Shown here: one piece after another, positions 1 through 8,362 of the stretch
Position numbering within the stretch: position 1 is the first letter of the stretch
Layout of the letters: each line of letters opens with the position of its first letter
Origin: BP-191 sp035940575
GTDB taxonomy: Bacteria > Actinomycetota > Actinomycetes > BP-191
NCBI GenBank assembly: GCA_035940575.1
Contig: DASZER010000043.1
Coordinates: forward strand, 186,001-250,000
Direction of reading: 5' to 3'
DNA: 64,000 nucleotides
Program-made: the position numbers and the translations under genes
Notes under the pieces: model-generated
What the model was told of the DNA's origin: nothing
Database searches by the model: none
The model's input: the letters and a program-made list of their open reading frames with translations, nothing else

Positions 1-174
<174 letters not shown>

Positions 175-175
<1 letters not shown>

Positions 176-1722
176 TAGTCGTACGCCGCCTCGACCCACC
201 ACCGGCCGACGCTGCGCGCGAGCAGCCGGGCGGCGCCGTCGTCGGTGACGACCTGCACGCGCGCCACCGCGCGGCGCGTGTCGGCGTCCCACCAGCGCTC
301 GTCCACCGGCCACGGGCCCGCCCACCCGAGCACCGCCGCGTCCCGCAGCCCAGGCCCCGACACGTGCGCGGGCCTCGCGGACAGCGCGCCGCGCTCGTCC
401 ACGTCGACGTCGCCGCCGCGCCGGTCGAGCAGCAGGACCGCGGGCTGGTTCTCGTACACGAGCGTCGGGCTCGGAGGCGGGATGCGGCCCGGCCACGGCG
501 GTGAGCCGCCGTCGTACTCGGCTCCCCGTGGCTCCCCCCACGGCACGAGCCGGACCGCATCCCGCGGCGAGCGCCCGCCCGCCGGCACGGCCACCCGCAC
601 GGCGTCGAAGCCGAGCAGGCCCTGCAGCCGCGCCAGCGCGACGGACGCACGTTCGTCGGCGTCGGTGGGGCCGCCCCACAGCGGGAGCTGCTGCCCCTCG
701 TCGCGATGCACCTCGTCGGGCACGAGCCGCAGCGACGTCACGCCGCCGCTCGGCCGGTCCCGGCCGGTCAGCCACCCGGCGAGCTGCCAGCGGACGCGCT
801 GCGCGACGGCGTTCGCCGACAGCGCCCCGTCCGCGCGCCACAGCCGCGACCTGTGCTCGCCGTGCTCGGTCTCGGCCTCGACGAGCACGCGCGTGCAGAC
901 GAGGCCGCGCTGCGCGAGGGCGTCGCGCAACGAGTCCGCCAGCGTCTTGGCGACGAACGCCAGCGGCTCCACCTGCTCCTCCGGCGGGTCCAGCTCCGCC
1001 TCGACCGCGAGGTCGGGCGCCGGCACCCGCGCGACGAGCGGCCGCTCGTCCAGGCCGCGGGCGAGCCGGTGCGCGAGCAGCCCGTCGGTCCCGAACCGCG
1101 ACGCCACCCGCGCCGCGGGCAGCGCCGCGAACGCGCCCAGCGTCGGCAGCCCGAGCCGTACGAGCAGGTCGGCGAGCTCCCAGCGTTCGAGCGCCGCGAC
1201 CGGGTACGGCGCCAGGAACTCCGCGCTCCCGCCCGCGGGCACGAGCAGCCCCTCGCGCGCCGCGAGCCGCGACGCGAAGATCCCGTCGGCCACGCCGACC
1301 CGCGAAGGCGCCGCCATCGCGACGCCGGGCAGGCCCGACACCACGTCGTCCACGACCCCGCGCACCATCGCGGCGAGCGCGGCGTCGCCGCCGAAGTAGC
1401 GCGACGGCCCCTTCGTCCCGAACGCGCACGCGCCCGGCCGTACGACCTCCACGCGCGGGCACACGTCCGCGAGCGCCGACGCCACCGCCTCGAACGCCCT
1501 CGCCTCCGCCGCCTCGTCGCGGTCGAGCACGCGCAGGCCCGGCGAGCGGCGTTGCGCCTCGCGGCGGCGCAGGCCGCGGCGTACGCCGTCCGCGCGCGCC
1601 GCCGACGACGCCGCCAGCACCTGCTCGCCCTCGATCACGACGGCCGCGACGTCCGGCGGCATGCCGAGCGCCGCGAGCGGCCAGTCGGGGCACCACGCGG
1701 TGAGCGTGCGGGTGGCGGCCAC
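175..1722 (-). CDS. imuB: ImuB, Y-family polymerase-like mutasome subunit
   Basis: 515-residue protein, GTG start 1 bp after the imuA' stop. The N-terminus (RTLTAWCPDWPLAALGMP) follows the Y-family fold but has Cys-Pro-Asp-Trp where active DinB enzymes have the metal-binding DMDAFFA motif, as expected for the catalytically inactive ImuB. The middle third (around residues 165-260) fits the helix-hairpin DNA-binding region and the rest is the little-finger and C-terminal tail. In mycobacteria ImuB is the hub that binds the beta clamp, ImuA' and DnaE2. It is cotranscribed with both neighbours and probably SOS-controlled through the LexA box upstream of imuA'. Confidence 0.9.
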
Positions 1723-1723
1723 G

Positions 1724-2395
1724 TCAGGCCGGCCGGACCGCGCGAGGCCGCGGCCTCGGGTCGGGCCGCGGGTCGACCCGGTGCAGGGGGAACGTCACGT
1801 GCGCGCGCCGCTCCCGCGCCGCCGCCCCGCGCCCTGACGCCGCGACGCGGCACCGGCGCTCGGTGAGGCGGCCGTAGCCGTCGGGCGTGAGGCCGAGCCA
1901 CCGCGACTCGGCGAGCCGCACGGTCAGGTCGCAGGCGTCGGGCCAGCCGCCGACGGCGAGGATCGCCGAGCGCCGCTCCCGCGCCCGCGCCGCGAGCCGC
2001 CGCGCCTCGGCGGGGCGCAGGGAACGCGCGTCCGGCTGGACCACGACGACGTCGACGCCGTCGAGCAGCGCCGCCACCGCCGTCGCGAGCTGCCCGCGGG
2101 TGTCCACGATCACCAGGCGGGTGAGGTCGATGCCGGTCTCGGCGGCGGCCGCCGGGTTGAGGTCGCGGACGCCGACGGCGGCGCACCACGAGCCGTTGGC
2201 GCTCGCCTCGGCGACCAGCGCGAGCGCCAGCCAGACCGAGCCCTCGACGGCCACGACCGAGCCGCGCGCGAGGCCGCCGCCGGGGAAGAGCGAGTCGAGC
2301 GGGCTGCGTACCGGCAGCAGCTCCCGCCCCGCCGGCAGCCCCGATCCGGGCGCCGCCGCGAGCCTCCCCCTCAGCTCCTCGACGACCACGGACAT
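1724..2395 (-). CDS. imuA: ImuA' RecA-like mutasome accessory protein
   Basis: 223-residue RecA/SulA-like protein, first gene of the mutasome operon. The segment LPVRSPLDSLFPGGGLARGS (residues 27-46) is the ImuA' form of the RecA entry to the Walker A loop, and LVIVDTRGQLATAVAALLDG with VDVVVVQPDA resembles the Walker B region. No intact Walker A GxxxxGKT is visible, consistent with a structural role. The ATG lies 9 bp after a perfect LexA operator, so the transcript is leaderless or nearly so. The C-terminus is an Arg/Pro-rich tail. Confidence 0.87.
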   Translation of the reverse strand: MSVVVEELRGRLAAAPGSGLPAGRELLPVRSPLDSLFPGGGLARGSVVAVEGSVWLALALVAEASANGSWCAAVGVRDLNPAAAAETGIDLTRLVIVDTRGQLATAVAALLDGVDVVVVQPDARSLRPAEARRLAARARERRSAILAVGGWPDACDLTVRLAESRWLGLTPDGYGRLTERRCRVAASGRGAAARERRAHVTFPLHRVDPRPDPRPRPRAVRPA

Positions 2396-2404
2396 AGGCC
2401 CTAT

Positions 2405-2420
2405 TCGAACATACGTTCGA
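2405..2420. promoter_or_regulatory. LexA (SOS) operator upstream of imuA'
   Basis: TCGAACATACGTTCGA is a perfect two-fold symmetric match to the actinobacterial SOS box TCGAAC-N4-GTTCGA. It lies 9 bp before the imuA' ATG, overlapping the expected promoter, so LexA would block transcription of imuA'-imuB-dnaE2 until DNA damage. Confidence 0.93.
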
Positions 2421-2423
2421 TGC

Positions 2424-2834
2424 CTACGTCCAGGGGCCTACGCCTCCGTACCGCTCCGGCGTAATCCTCAGGACGTAGCCGGGCGGCGGGTCGGGCATCG
2501 GCGGGAACGTCACCCCCGGACCGACGTAGCCGTGCGCGAGCCGCTGGAGCAGCTCCGGCGCCCCGCCCTCGGTGATCCGGCCGCGCCCGGTGACGACGAG
2601 GTACTCGCGCAGCCCCATCTCGTTCGCCCGCTCCGTCTCGAACGACACGACCACGCGCGGGTCCCGCTGCACGTTGCGGAGCTTCTGCCGCATGCCGATC
2701 GAGCCGACCACGAGCTCCTCGTCCTCGACGCCCACCCACACGACGGTCACCTGCGGCGAGCCGTCGGGGTTCAGCGTCACCAGGTGGCCGAGCGGGTGCG
2801 AGTCGAGGACGGCGCGTACCGCGTCGGGGATCAT
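2424..2834 (-). CDS. PPOX-class F420/FMN-dependent oxidoreductase family protein
   Basis: 136-residue split-barrel flavin- or F420-binding protein of the pyridoxamine-phosphate-oxidase-like group (Rv1155-like). Typical features are LGHLVTLNPDGSPQVTVVWV at residues 15-34, the strand RQKLRNVQRDPRVVVSF around residue 49, and a terminal RITPERYGG. The substrate cannot be predicted. A GGAGGG ribosome site precedes the ATG and lies across the start of the divergent GNAT gene, only 8 bp away. Confidence 0.8.
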   Translation of the reverse strand: MIPDAVRAVLDSHPLGHLVTLNPDGSPQVTVVWVGVEDEELVVGSIGMRQKLRNVQRDPRVVVSFETERANEMGLREYLVVTGRGRITEGGAPELLQRLAHGYVGPGVTFPPMPDPPPGYVLRITPERYGGVGPWT

Positions 2835-2842
2835 GACCCTCC

Positions 2843-3340
2843 GTGATCTACGAGACGGAACGGCTCGTCGTACGCGACCTGACCGACGACGACGCGGAGG
2901 CGCTGTACGACCTCCACCGTAGGGACGAGGTGATGCGCTGGCTGGACCGTACGCTCTCCACCGGACCCGCCGACGAGCTCGCGCGGCTGGCCCGCTGGCG
3001 CGGCGTACGTCAGGGACCGTACGGCTTCTTCGGCATCGAGGAGAAGGCCACGGGCCGCCTCGTCGGGGTGCTGGTGTTCAAGCCGTTCGACGACCTCCCG
3101 CACCTCGACCTCGGCTGGCGGCTGCACCCCGACGTCTGGGGCCGCGGCTACGCCACCGAGGCCGCGCGCGGCGCGATCGACAGGGCGTTCGGCGAGCTCG
3201 GGATCGAGGAGCTGGCCGCCACGACGCTGCCGGACAACGCCCGCTCGCGCGCCGTGATGGAGCGCCTCGGCATGACGTACGCGGGCGAGTGCGTCCACGC
3301 GAACCTGCCGCACGTGCTGTACCTCCTGCGCGCCTCCTGA
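2843..3340 (+). CDS. GNAT-family N-acetyltransferase (RimJ/RimL type)
   Basis: 165-residue GNAT. It opens with the RimJ-like TERLVVRDLTDDDAEALYDL and has LDLGWRLHPDVWGRGYATEA (about residues 91-110), which contains the acetyl-CoA pyrophosphate-binding R/Q-x-x-G-x-G/A variant. The end, LPDNARSRAVMERLGM, is the usual motif B. The GTG start has no ribosome site and lies 8 bp from the divergent PPOX start, so leaderless translation is likely. Substrate unknown: ribosomal protein N-terminus or small molecule. Confidence 0.82.
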   Translation: MIYETERLVVRDLTDDDAEALYDLHRRDEVMRWLDRTLSTGPADELARLARWRGVRQGPYGFFGIEEKATGRLVGVLVFKPFDDLPHLDLGWRLHPDVWGRGYATEAARGAIDRAFGELGIEELAATTLPDNARSRAVMERLGMTYAGECVHANLPHVLYLLRAS

Positions 3341-3378
3341 CTACGCTCGCGGCTCCCCCCTCACCACTGGAGGCACCC

Positions 3379-3540
3379 GTGCGCCGCATCGTCGCCGTCA
3401 CCCTGCTCGCCGCCGCGTCGCTGACCGGCCTCGCCACCCCGGCGAGCGCCTGCACCGGCGTCGTCTGCGACACGATCTGCGACGCGTGGAACTCCAAGCT
3501 CGGCCAGCGGGTGTTCGGCGACACGTGCCCGCTGCGCTGA
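3379..3540 (+). CDS. Small secreted Cys-containing peptide (53 aa)
   Basis: 53-codon gene with GTG start preceded by CTGGAGG at good spacing. Residues 1-25 form a Sec signal peptide (Arg-Arg, hydrophobic core, TPASA cleavage site). The predicted mature peptide is about 28 residues with four cysteines, starting CTGVVCDTICDAW and ending GDTCPLR. No known family. The residue after ASA is Cys, but the -3 position is Ala, a poor lipobox, so export as a disulphide peptide is favoured. The 3' end overlaps the next gene by 16 bp. Confidence 0.6.
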   Translation: MRRIVAVTLLAAASLTGLATPASACTGVVCDTICDAWNSKLGQRVFGDTCPLR

Positions 3541-3932
3541 CCGGCTACTCCGGCACGCCGCTCGCGCGGAAGCTGGGCGTGAAGCCCGGCTCCACGCTGC
3601 GCCTCGTCAACGCGCCCGAGGACTTCGAGATCGACCTGCCCGACGGCGTGAGCGTCCGCAGGAGCGGCCCGTACGCCGCCGACGTCGTCGTGCTGTTCAC
3701 GACGTCGTACGCCGACCTGGCGCGTCGCATCGAGGCGCTCGGCAGGGCGATCCACCCCGACCGCGCGCTGTGGGTCGCGTGGCCGAAGCGCAGCAGCGGC
3801 GTCCCCACCGACCTCACCGAGGACTCGCTGCGGGAGGTCGCGCTGCCGCTCGGCCTCGTCGACAACAAGGTCTGCGCCGTCACCGACGTCTGGTCGGGCC
3901 TGCGCCTGGTCTGGCGCAAGGAGCGCAGGTGA
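3525..3932 (+). CDS. DUF3052-like protein
   Basis: 135-residue protein starting VPAALTGYSGTPLARKLGVK, a signature seen at the start of actinobacterial DUF3052-annotated proteins (GYSGTPLAKKLGI-like). Cytoplasmic, no membrane segment. The centre has a hydrophobic strand ADVVVLFTTSYADLARRI and a conserved ALWVAWPKRSSGVPTDLTED. Function unknown. The start chosen is GTG 3525, which overlaps the preceding peptide gene; the stop overlaps the next gene start (GTGA). Family name is from memory and should be confirmed. Confidence 0.7.
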   Translation: MPAALTGYSGTPLARKLGVKPGSTLRLVNAPEDFEIDLPDGVSVRRSGPYAADVVVLFTTSYADLARRIEALGRAIHPDRALWVAWPKRSSGVPTDLTEDSLREVALPLGLVDNKVCAVTDVWSGLRLVWRKERR

Positions 3933-5434
3933 CGCGCGCCGTCGTCGTCGGCGCGGGCCACAACGCGCTCGTGGCCGCGACGCTGCTCGCCCGTGAGGGC
4001 CTGTCCGTCACGGTGTACGAGGCGAGCGACGTCGTCGGCGGCGCGGCGCGGACGGAGACGCCGTTCGCGAAGGTGCCAGGGCTGCGGCAGTCGACCGGGG
4101 CGTACCTGCTCGGCCTCATGCCGCCCGAGCTCGTCGCGACGCTCGGCATCGACCTGCCGCTGCTGCGCCGCGACCCGCACTACTTCCTGCCGACGACCGG
4201 CTCGTCGTACCTGCTGATGGGATCCGACCGCGAGGACGTGCGGCGGCAGTTCGAGGCGTTCTTCTCCCCCGCCGACTGGCGCGCCGACGAGGCGCTGCAA
4301 CGCGAGCTCGACGCGTTGCGCACCGACCTCGCGCCCGCGTGGCTGGCCGAGCCCGGCACCGTCGAGGAGACCGCCGAGCGCTACGTGCGGGCGGAGCTGC
4401 GCGAGGCGTTCGTCGACCTGTGCCGCGGCTCCGTTGCGGACTACCTCGCGCGGTTCGGCTTCGAGTCCGACCTCGTCGTCGCGATGTACGCCGTCACCGA
4501 CGGCCTCTCCGGCCTCGCGGCGGGCCCCGACACGCCCGGCTCCGGCCACAACTTCCTCGTGCACAACATGTGCCGGCTGCCCGGCGCCGACGGCACCTGG
4601 ATGATCGTGCGCGGCGGCATGGGCACCGTGACGGCGACGCTCGCCGACGCCGCCCGCGCGGCCGGCGCCACGATCGAGACCGGCTCGCCGGTCGCGCGGA
4701 TCACGACGGCCAACGGCGCCGTCGACGGCGTCGACCTGGCCGACGGCACGCACGTCCACGCCGACGTGGTCGTCGGCGGCTGCGACCCGTACGTCCTCGC
4801 GCGGCTCGCGGGCGAGGCGTTCCCCGCGCCGCTGCGCGAGCGCCTCGACGCGGTCAAGAAGGACGGCTCGACGCTCAAGGTCAACCTCGCGCTGCGCGAC
4901 CTGCCCCACTTCACGTGCCTGCCCGACGGGGCGCCGAGCCCGTTCGGGGCGACGATCCACCTGCTCCCCGACGGCGGCCTCGACGCCGTGCGCGCGCAGT
5001 GGGCGGACGTGCGGGCCGGGCGGCTGCCCGACTTCCCGACGATCGAGTGGTACGTCCACACGACCGTCGACCCGTCGCTGCGCGACCCCGACGGCCACCA
5101 CAGCGCCGCGCTGTTCGTGCAGTCGGTCCCCTACGGCGTCGAGGACGACGGCTACGTCGCGCACCTGCTCTCGCTCTGCGACCGCTTCGCGCCGGGCACG
5201 AGCGACCTCGTCGCCGACACGTTCCCCCTCTGGCCGGCCGGGATCGAGCGGCACTTCGGGATCACGCGCGGCCACATCCACCACGTCGACAACGCCGTGG
5301 CGTTCGCCGACCGGATGCCGTACGCCACCGGCCTCGACGGCCTCTACGCCTGCTCCGCGGGCTGCCACCCGGCCGGCTCGGTCATCGGCGCCGCCGGCCA
5401 CAACGCCGCCCGCCGCGTCCTGCGCGACCTGTAA
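3929..5434 (+). CDS. NAD(P)/FAD-dependent oxidoreductase, CrtI/phytoene-desaturase-like
   Basis: 501-residue flavoprotein. The N-terminus RAVVVGAGHNALVAATLLAR is the dinucleotide-binding GxGxxA loop, and EASDVVGGAARTE holds the acidic residue expected to bind FAD ribose. The C-terminus YACSAGCHPAGSVIGAAGHN is the second FAD-contact motif of the carotenoid desaturase/PYROXD2 group. No carotenoid genes lie nearby, so desaturase activity is not implied. Translation is coupled to the upstream DUF3052 gene by a GTGA overlap. Confidence 0.82.
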   Translation: MTRAVVVGAGHNALVAATLLAREGLSVTVYEASDVVGGAARTETPFAKVPGLRQSTGAYLLGLMPPELVATLGIDLPLLRRDPHYFLPTTGSSYLLMGSDREDVRRQFEAFFSPADWRADEALQRELDALRTDLAPAWLAEPGTVEETAERYVRAELREAFVDLCRGSVADYLARFGFESDLVVAMYAVTDGLSGLAAGPDTPGSGHNFLVHNMCRLPGADGTWMIVRGGMGTVTATLADAARAAGATIETGSPVARITTANGAVDGVDLADGTHVHADVVVGGCDPYVLARLAGEAFPAPLRERLDAVKKDGSTLKVNLALRDLPHFTCLPDGAPSPFGATIHLLPDGGLDAVRAQWADVRAGRLPDFPTIEWYVHTTVDPSLRDPDGHHSAALFVQSVPYGVEDDGYVAHLLSLCDRFAPGTSDLVADTFPLWPAGIERHFGITRGHIHHVDNAVAFADRMPYATGLDGLYACSAGCHPAGSVIGAAGHNAARRVLRDL

Positions 5435-5463
5435 TCGGCCGCGGCCTCTCGCGTGTACAGAAC

Positions 5464-5477
5464 GGGCCGGACGGCCC
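5464..5477. terminator. Hairpin after the FAD oxidoreductase gene
   Basis: GGGCCG-GA-CGGCCC forms a perfect 6-bp G/C stem 29 bp after the oxidoreductase stop and before the next gene. No T-run follows, as is usual in this genome. Confidence 0.4.
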
Positions 5478-5509
5478 GGCCCGCGCTGAGTACCGCGAAT
5501 GGAGTGCCC

Positions 5510-5815
5510 ATGCTTCGCAAGCTCGCAGCCACCGCCGTCGCCGCCACGCTCGCGTTCGCCGGCCTCGCCAGCCCGGCCTCGGCCGACGTTCCCACCGACA
5601 CGGGCGTCCTCGTCAGGACGGGCAGCACGTACGTCGACCAGACGACCGGCACGGTCTACAACACGCTGGCCGCAGGCCCCGAGCAGATCAACCCGCTGCG
5701 CCTCGTCCAGCCGTCGACCTCCCGGAGCAGCTGGGGCCTCTACTACGACGAGGTCGGCGGCGGCCTGTACCTGATCATCGAGGACGGCTCGGACCTGTGG
5801 ATCATCGAGCTGTAG
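5510..5815 (+). CDS. Secreted hypothetical protein (101 aa)
   Basis: Signal peptide residues 1-25 (MLRKLAATAVAATLAFAGLA then SPASA), mature part about 76 residues and Cys-free. The mature chain is rich in aromatic and acidic residues and ends LYLIIEDGSDLWIIEL, suggesting a small beta-rich domain. I do not recognise the family. GGAG precedes the ATG. It is one of about a dozen unrelated Sec-exported orphans in this window. Confidence 0.65.
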   Translation: MLRKLAATAVAATLAFAGLASPASADVPTDTGVLVRTGSTYVDQTTGTVYNTLAAGPEQINPLRLVQPSTSRSSWGLYYDEVGGGLYLIIEDGSDLWIIEL

Positions 5816-6084
5816 CTCGCGCCGTCGCACCCGACGAGCTCGGCGAGGGGAGGGACGTCCGGGTCGTCGTGCGCGACCTGCGTGCGCTGGGCGTCCCCGC
5901 GACCGTGACGACGCCGCTCGGCCCCCGGTCGCCGGGCCGGCCGCTGCGCGAGTGGCGGCGCGTCCTCTCCGAGGAAGGCGGGATCAGGGACCCCTGGGGC
6001 AACGTCCACCCGTTCGACCTCTCGGAGTGGGACGGCGCCGATCCCGAGACCCCGCTCGTCGTGGCCGTTCTGGCCCCGCGATGA
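5797..6084 (+). CDS. Hypothetical protein (up to 95 aa)
   Basis: ORF with G/C-ending codons typical of real genes here, overlapping the end of the preceding secreted-protein gene. The GTG at 5797 is the longest start; a second GTG at 5869 has GGGAGGG about 14 bp upstream. The conserved-looking part is LREWRRVLSEEGGIRDPWGN followed by VHPFDLSEWDGADPETPLVV. No signal peptide or membrane segment. Function unknown. Confidence 0.45.
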   Translation: MDHRAVARAVAPDELGEGRDVRVVVRDLRALGVPATVTTPLGPRSPGRPLREWRRVLSEEGGIRDPWGNVHPFDLSEWDGADPETPLVVAVLAPR

Positions 6085-6188
6085 CGGGCGCGCCCGGTCA
6101 CGCTCCGGCGTGGCCGGGCCGCGCTCGCGTGCCCGACGCGCCGCCCCGCGGCGGCAGGAGCCACGACCCGCGCCGCGAACCTCATCGC

Positions 6189-6869
6189 ATGCGCCGTTCC
6201 CTCGCCCTGCTCGCCGCCGCGGCCCTCACCGCGACGGCCACGCCCGCGCTCGCCGCGCCGCCGAAGGCGAAGCCCGTCTGCGGCCTGGTCCGCGACCCCG
6301 CGGGCGACACGTCCTCGCCCGCGCCCGACCGCGCCCTCGACTCGCAGCTCGACATCACCTCGGCCGACGTCGCGACGGACAGGAAGAACGTCACGGTCGT
6401 GCTGCGCCTCGCCAGCCTCACCGCGGCCGACCCGGCCAACCCGCAGGGGCGCGTCTACGAGTTCGACTTCACCGCGGCCGAGAAGAACTTCATCGTCCTC
6501 GGCAACCTGCTCCCCGGCGGCAACTCGTTCAACGTGTTCATCAGCGACACGCGGTTCGAGGAGGGCAAGGGCGGCGCCCGCGCGGCGACCGGCATCGGCC
6601 AGGCCACCGGCGTCGTGGACGTCGTCGCCAAGGAGGTGCGGATGACCGCGCCGCTGTCGGTGTTCGACCCGTACGCGAACCTGCGCGCCGGCACCCTCTA
6701 CTACCTGTCCGCGTGGACCTACCGCGCCAACGGCATGTCGGCCCAGCCCGCGCTGGAGCAGGCGTCGGTCGAGGTCACCACGGCGTTCGGCATCGGCGTC
6801 GACGAGGCGTGGGGCCGCAAGTCGTACTACCGCGCCGGCGCCGCGTCCTGCGTCAAGCCCGGCAGGTAG
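6189..6869 (+). CDS. Secreted hypothetical protein (226 aa)
   Basis: Signal peptide residues 1-22 (MRRSLALLAAAALTATATPALA). The mature part has alternating hydrophobic strands (LDITSADVATDRKNVTVVLR, then FNVFISDTRFEEGKGG) typical of an exported beta-sandwich. Two cysteines, near the mature N-terminus and at SCVKPGR, could form one disulphide linking the chain ends. No enzyme motif recognised. It ends 21 bp before the acyl-CoA dehydrogenase gene. Confidence 0.72.
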   Translation: MRRSLALLAAAALTATATPALAAPPKAKPVCGLVRDPAGDTSSPAPDRALDSQLDITSADVATDRKNVTVVLRLASLTAADPANPQGRVYEFDFTAAEKNFIVLGNLLPGGNSFNVFISDTRFEEGKGGARAATGIGQATGVVDVVAKEVRMTAPLSVFDPYANLRAGTLYYLSAWTYRANGMSAQPALEQASVEVTTAFGIGVDEAWGRKSYYRAGAASCVKPGR

Positions 6870-6890
6870 CACCGCCTACGATCGCGAGCC

Positions 6891-8066
6891 ATGGACTTCG
6901 CGATCCCGGACGAGCTCGTCGCGCTGCGCCGTTCGTTCGCGGCGTTCGTCGACCGCGAGGTGCGCCCGCGCGACGAGGCGGTGCGCGAGTCGATCCACGC
7001 GGGCGCGTTCGAAGGCCCGGTCCGCGAGGCCGCGATGGAGGTCAAGCGCCGCTCGTGCGAGGAGGGCTTCTTCGCCGCGCACCTGCCGGAGCACGTCGGC
7101 GGCTGGGGCCTGTCCACGCTCGGCATGACGCTGCTCGTCGAGGACGCCGCCAGGTCGGGGCTGCGCCTCGCGGCGTACGCCGTCGGTCCGCCCAACCCCG
7201 AGGCGCCCACGCCCCTGCTGCTCGACCTGCCCGAGCACCTCTGGGAGACCTACCTCACGCCGCTCGTGCGCGGCGAGCAGAGCATGTGCTTCGCGCTGAC
7301 CGAGCCCGAGGCCGGCTCCGACGCGCAGGCCATCACGACGCGCGCCGAGCCGATCGGCCCCGGGGGGGCGGGTGGGTGGGTCCTCAACGGCCGCAAGCAC
7401 TACATCACCAACGCCGACCGCGCCGACTTCGCGGTCGTGTTCGCCGTCACCGACGCGGAGAAGCGCGCGGCCGGGGGCATCACGGCGTTCGTCGTGCCGC
7501 GCTCGCAGTGGTCGCCGGGCAAGAAGCAGCTCACGATCGCCGACACCCACCCGTCGGAGCTGGTGCTGGACGACGCGCGGGTACCCGCCGACCACGTCGT
7601 CGGCGAGGTCGGCATGGGCTTCTTCGCGGCCATGAAGTTCCTGAACGCCGGGCGCGCGTTCATCGGCGCGCAGTGCCTCGGCCTCGCGGAGTGGTGCCTC
7701 GACGTCGCGGTCGAGCACGCGAAGTCGCGGACGGCGTTCGGCAAGCCGATCGGCAAGTTCCAGGGCGTGTCGTTCCCGCTGGCCGAGTGCAAGGCCGAGA
7801 TCGAGGCGATGCGCTGGCTGACCTACCACCTCGCGTGGGCCGTCGACCAGGGCGACCAGCCGATGCTCGACGCGTCGATCGTGAAGTACTACGACACCGA
7901 GCGCGCGTACGCCGTCGCCGACCGCTGCCTGCAGGTCTTCGGCGGCATGGGCCTGCTCAAGGAGGGTCCGATCGAGCACGTGCTCCGGCACCTGCGGATG
8001 CTGCGCGTGGTCGAGGGCGCGACCGAGGTGCAGAAGCTCGTCATCGCGCGCTCACTCGGCCTGTAG
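6891..8066 (+). CDS. Acyl-CoA dehydrogenase
   Basis: 391-residue FAD-dependent acyl-CoA dehydrogenase of usual length. It has the substrate/FAD region CFALTEPEAGSDAQAITTRA (about residues 133-152), the second signature region LQVFGGMGLLKEGPIEHVLR and the C-terminal VVEGATEVQKLVIARSLGL, where the Glu of EGATE aligns with the catalytic base. It catalyses the first oxidation of beta-oxidation or branched acyl-CoA catabolism in the cytosol; chain-length specificity cannot be read. The 3' end overlaps the convergent small gene by 15 bp. Confidence 0.93.
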   Translation: MDFAIPDELVALRRSFAAFVDREVRPRDEAVRESIHAGAFEGPVREAAMEVKRRSCEEGFFAAHLPEHVGGWGLSTLGMTLLVEDAARSGLRLAAYAVGPPNPEAPTPLLLDLPEHLWETYLTPLVRGEQSMCFALTEPEAGSDAQAITTRAEPIGPGGAGGWVLNGRKHYITNADRADFAVVFAVTDAEKRAAGGITAFVVPRSQWSPGKKQLTIADTHPSELVLDDARVPADHVVGEVGMGFFAAMKFLNAGRAFIGAQCLGLAEWCLDVAVEHAKSRTAFGKPIGKFQGVSFPLAECKAEIEAMRWLTYHLAWAVDQGDQPMLDASIVKYYDTERAYAVADRCLQVFGGMGLLKEGPIEHVLRHLRMLRVVEGATEVQKLVIARSLGL

Positions 8067-8360
8067 CCGGCCGTCCTCGCCCGGCGCCACCTGCTCCGCC
8101 TCCCGCAGCGCGTGCACGAAGACCGCGAGCGCCGTGCGCGCGTCGTCGGCGTCGGCGACGTACGCCGCGTCGCAGCACCCCCACGCCAGCGTCGGGGCGT
8201 GCTCGAGGTAGCGCCCCGGCCGTTCCGCGCAGTCCGCCACCATCGCCGCCACCTCGGGCGAGGCGGCGAGGCGCGGGTCGGCGAGCGCCGCCGCGGCGGC
8301 CTCGCGCACGCGGTCGGTGCGCGCGAGATCCACCATCCAGATGACGCGTGTCCGGCGCAC
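8052..8360 (-). CDS. Hypothetical protein (102 aa)
   Basis: Small, mostly alpha-helical cytoplasmic protein with Ala-rich helices (REAAAAALADPRLAASPEVA) and a CC pair in the middle (LAWGCCDAAYVADADDART). The GTG start follows the glycosyltransferase stop by 2 bp, so the two are probably cotranscribed. An internal ATG nine codons later is an alternative start. No family recognised. Confidence 0.55.
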   Translation of the reverse strand: MRRTRVIWMVDLARTDRVREAAAAALADPRLAASPEVAAMVADCAERPGRYLEHAPTLAWGCCDAAYVADADDARTALAVFVHALREAEQVAPGEDGRLQAE

Positions 8361-8362
8361 GC

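Noticed and set aside
3436..3455. Lipobox in the 53-aa peptide
   Set aside because: The Cys follows ASA, but the -3 residue is Ala rather than Leu/Val/Ile, so signal peptidase I cleavage is more likely.
3545..5830. A 761-codon minus-strand open frame opposite the FAD oxidoreductase
   Set aside because: Repetitive Val/Arg/Asp composition typical of the antisense frame of a high-GC gene.
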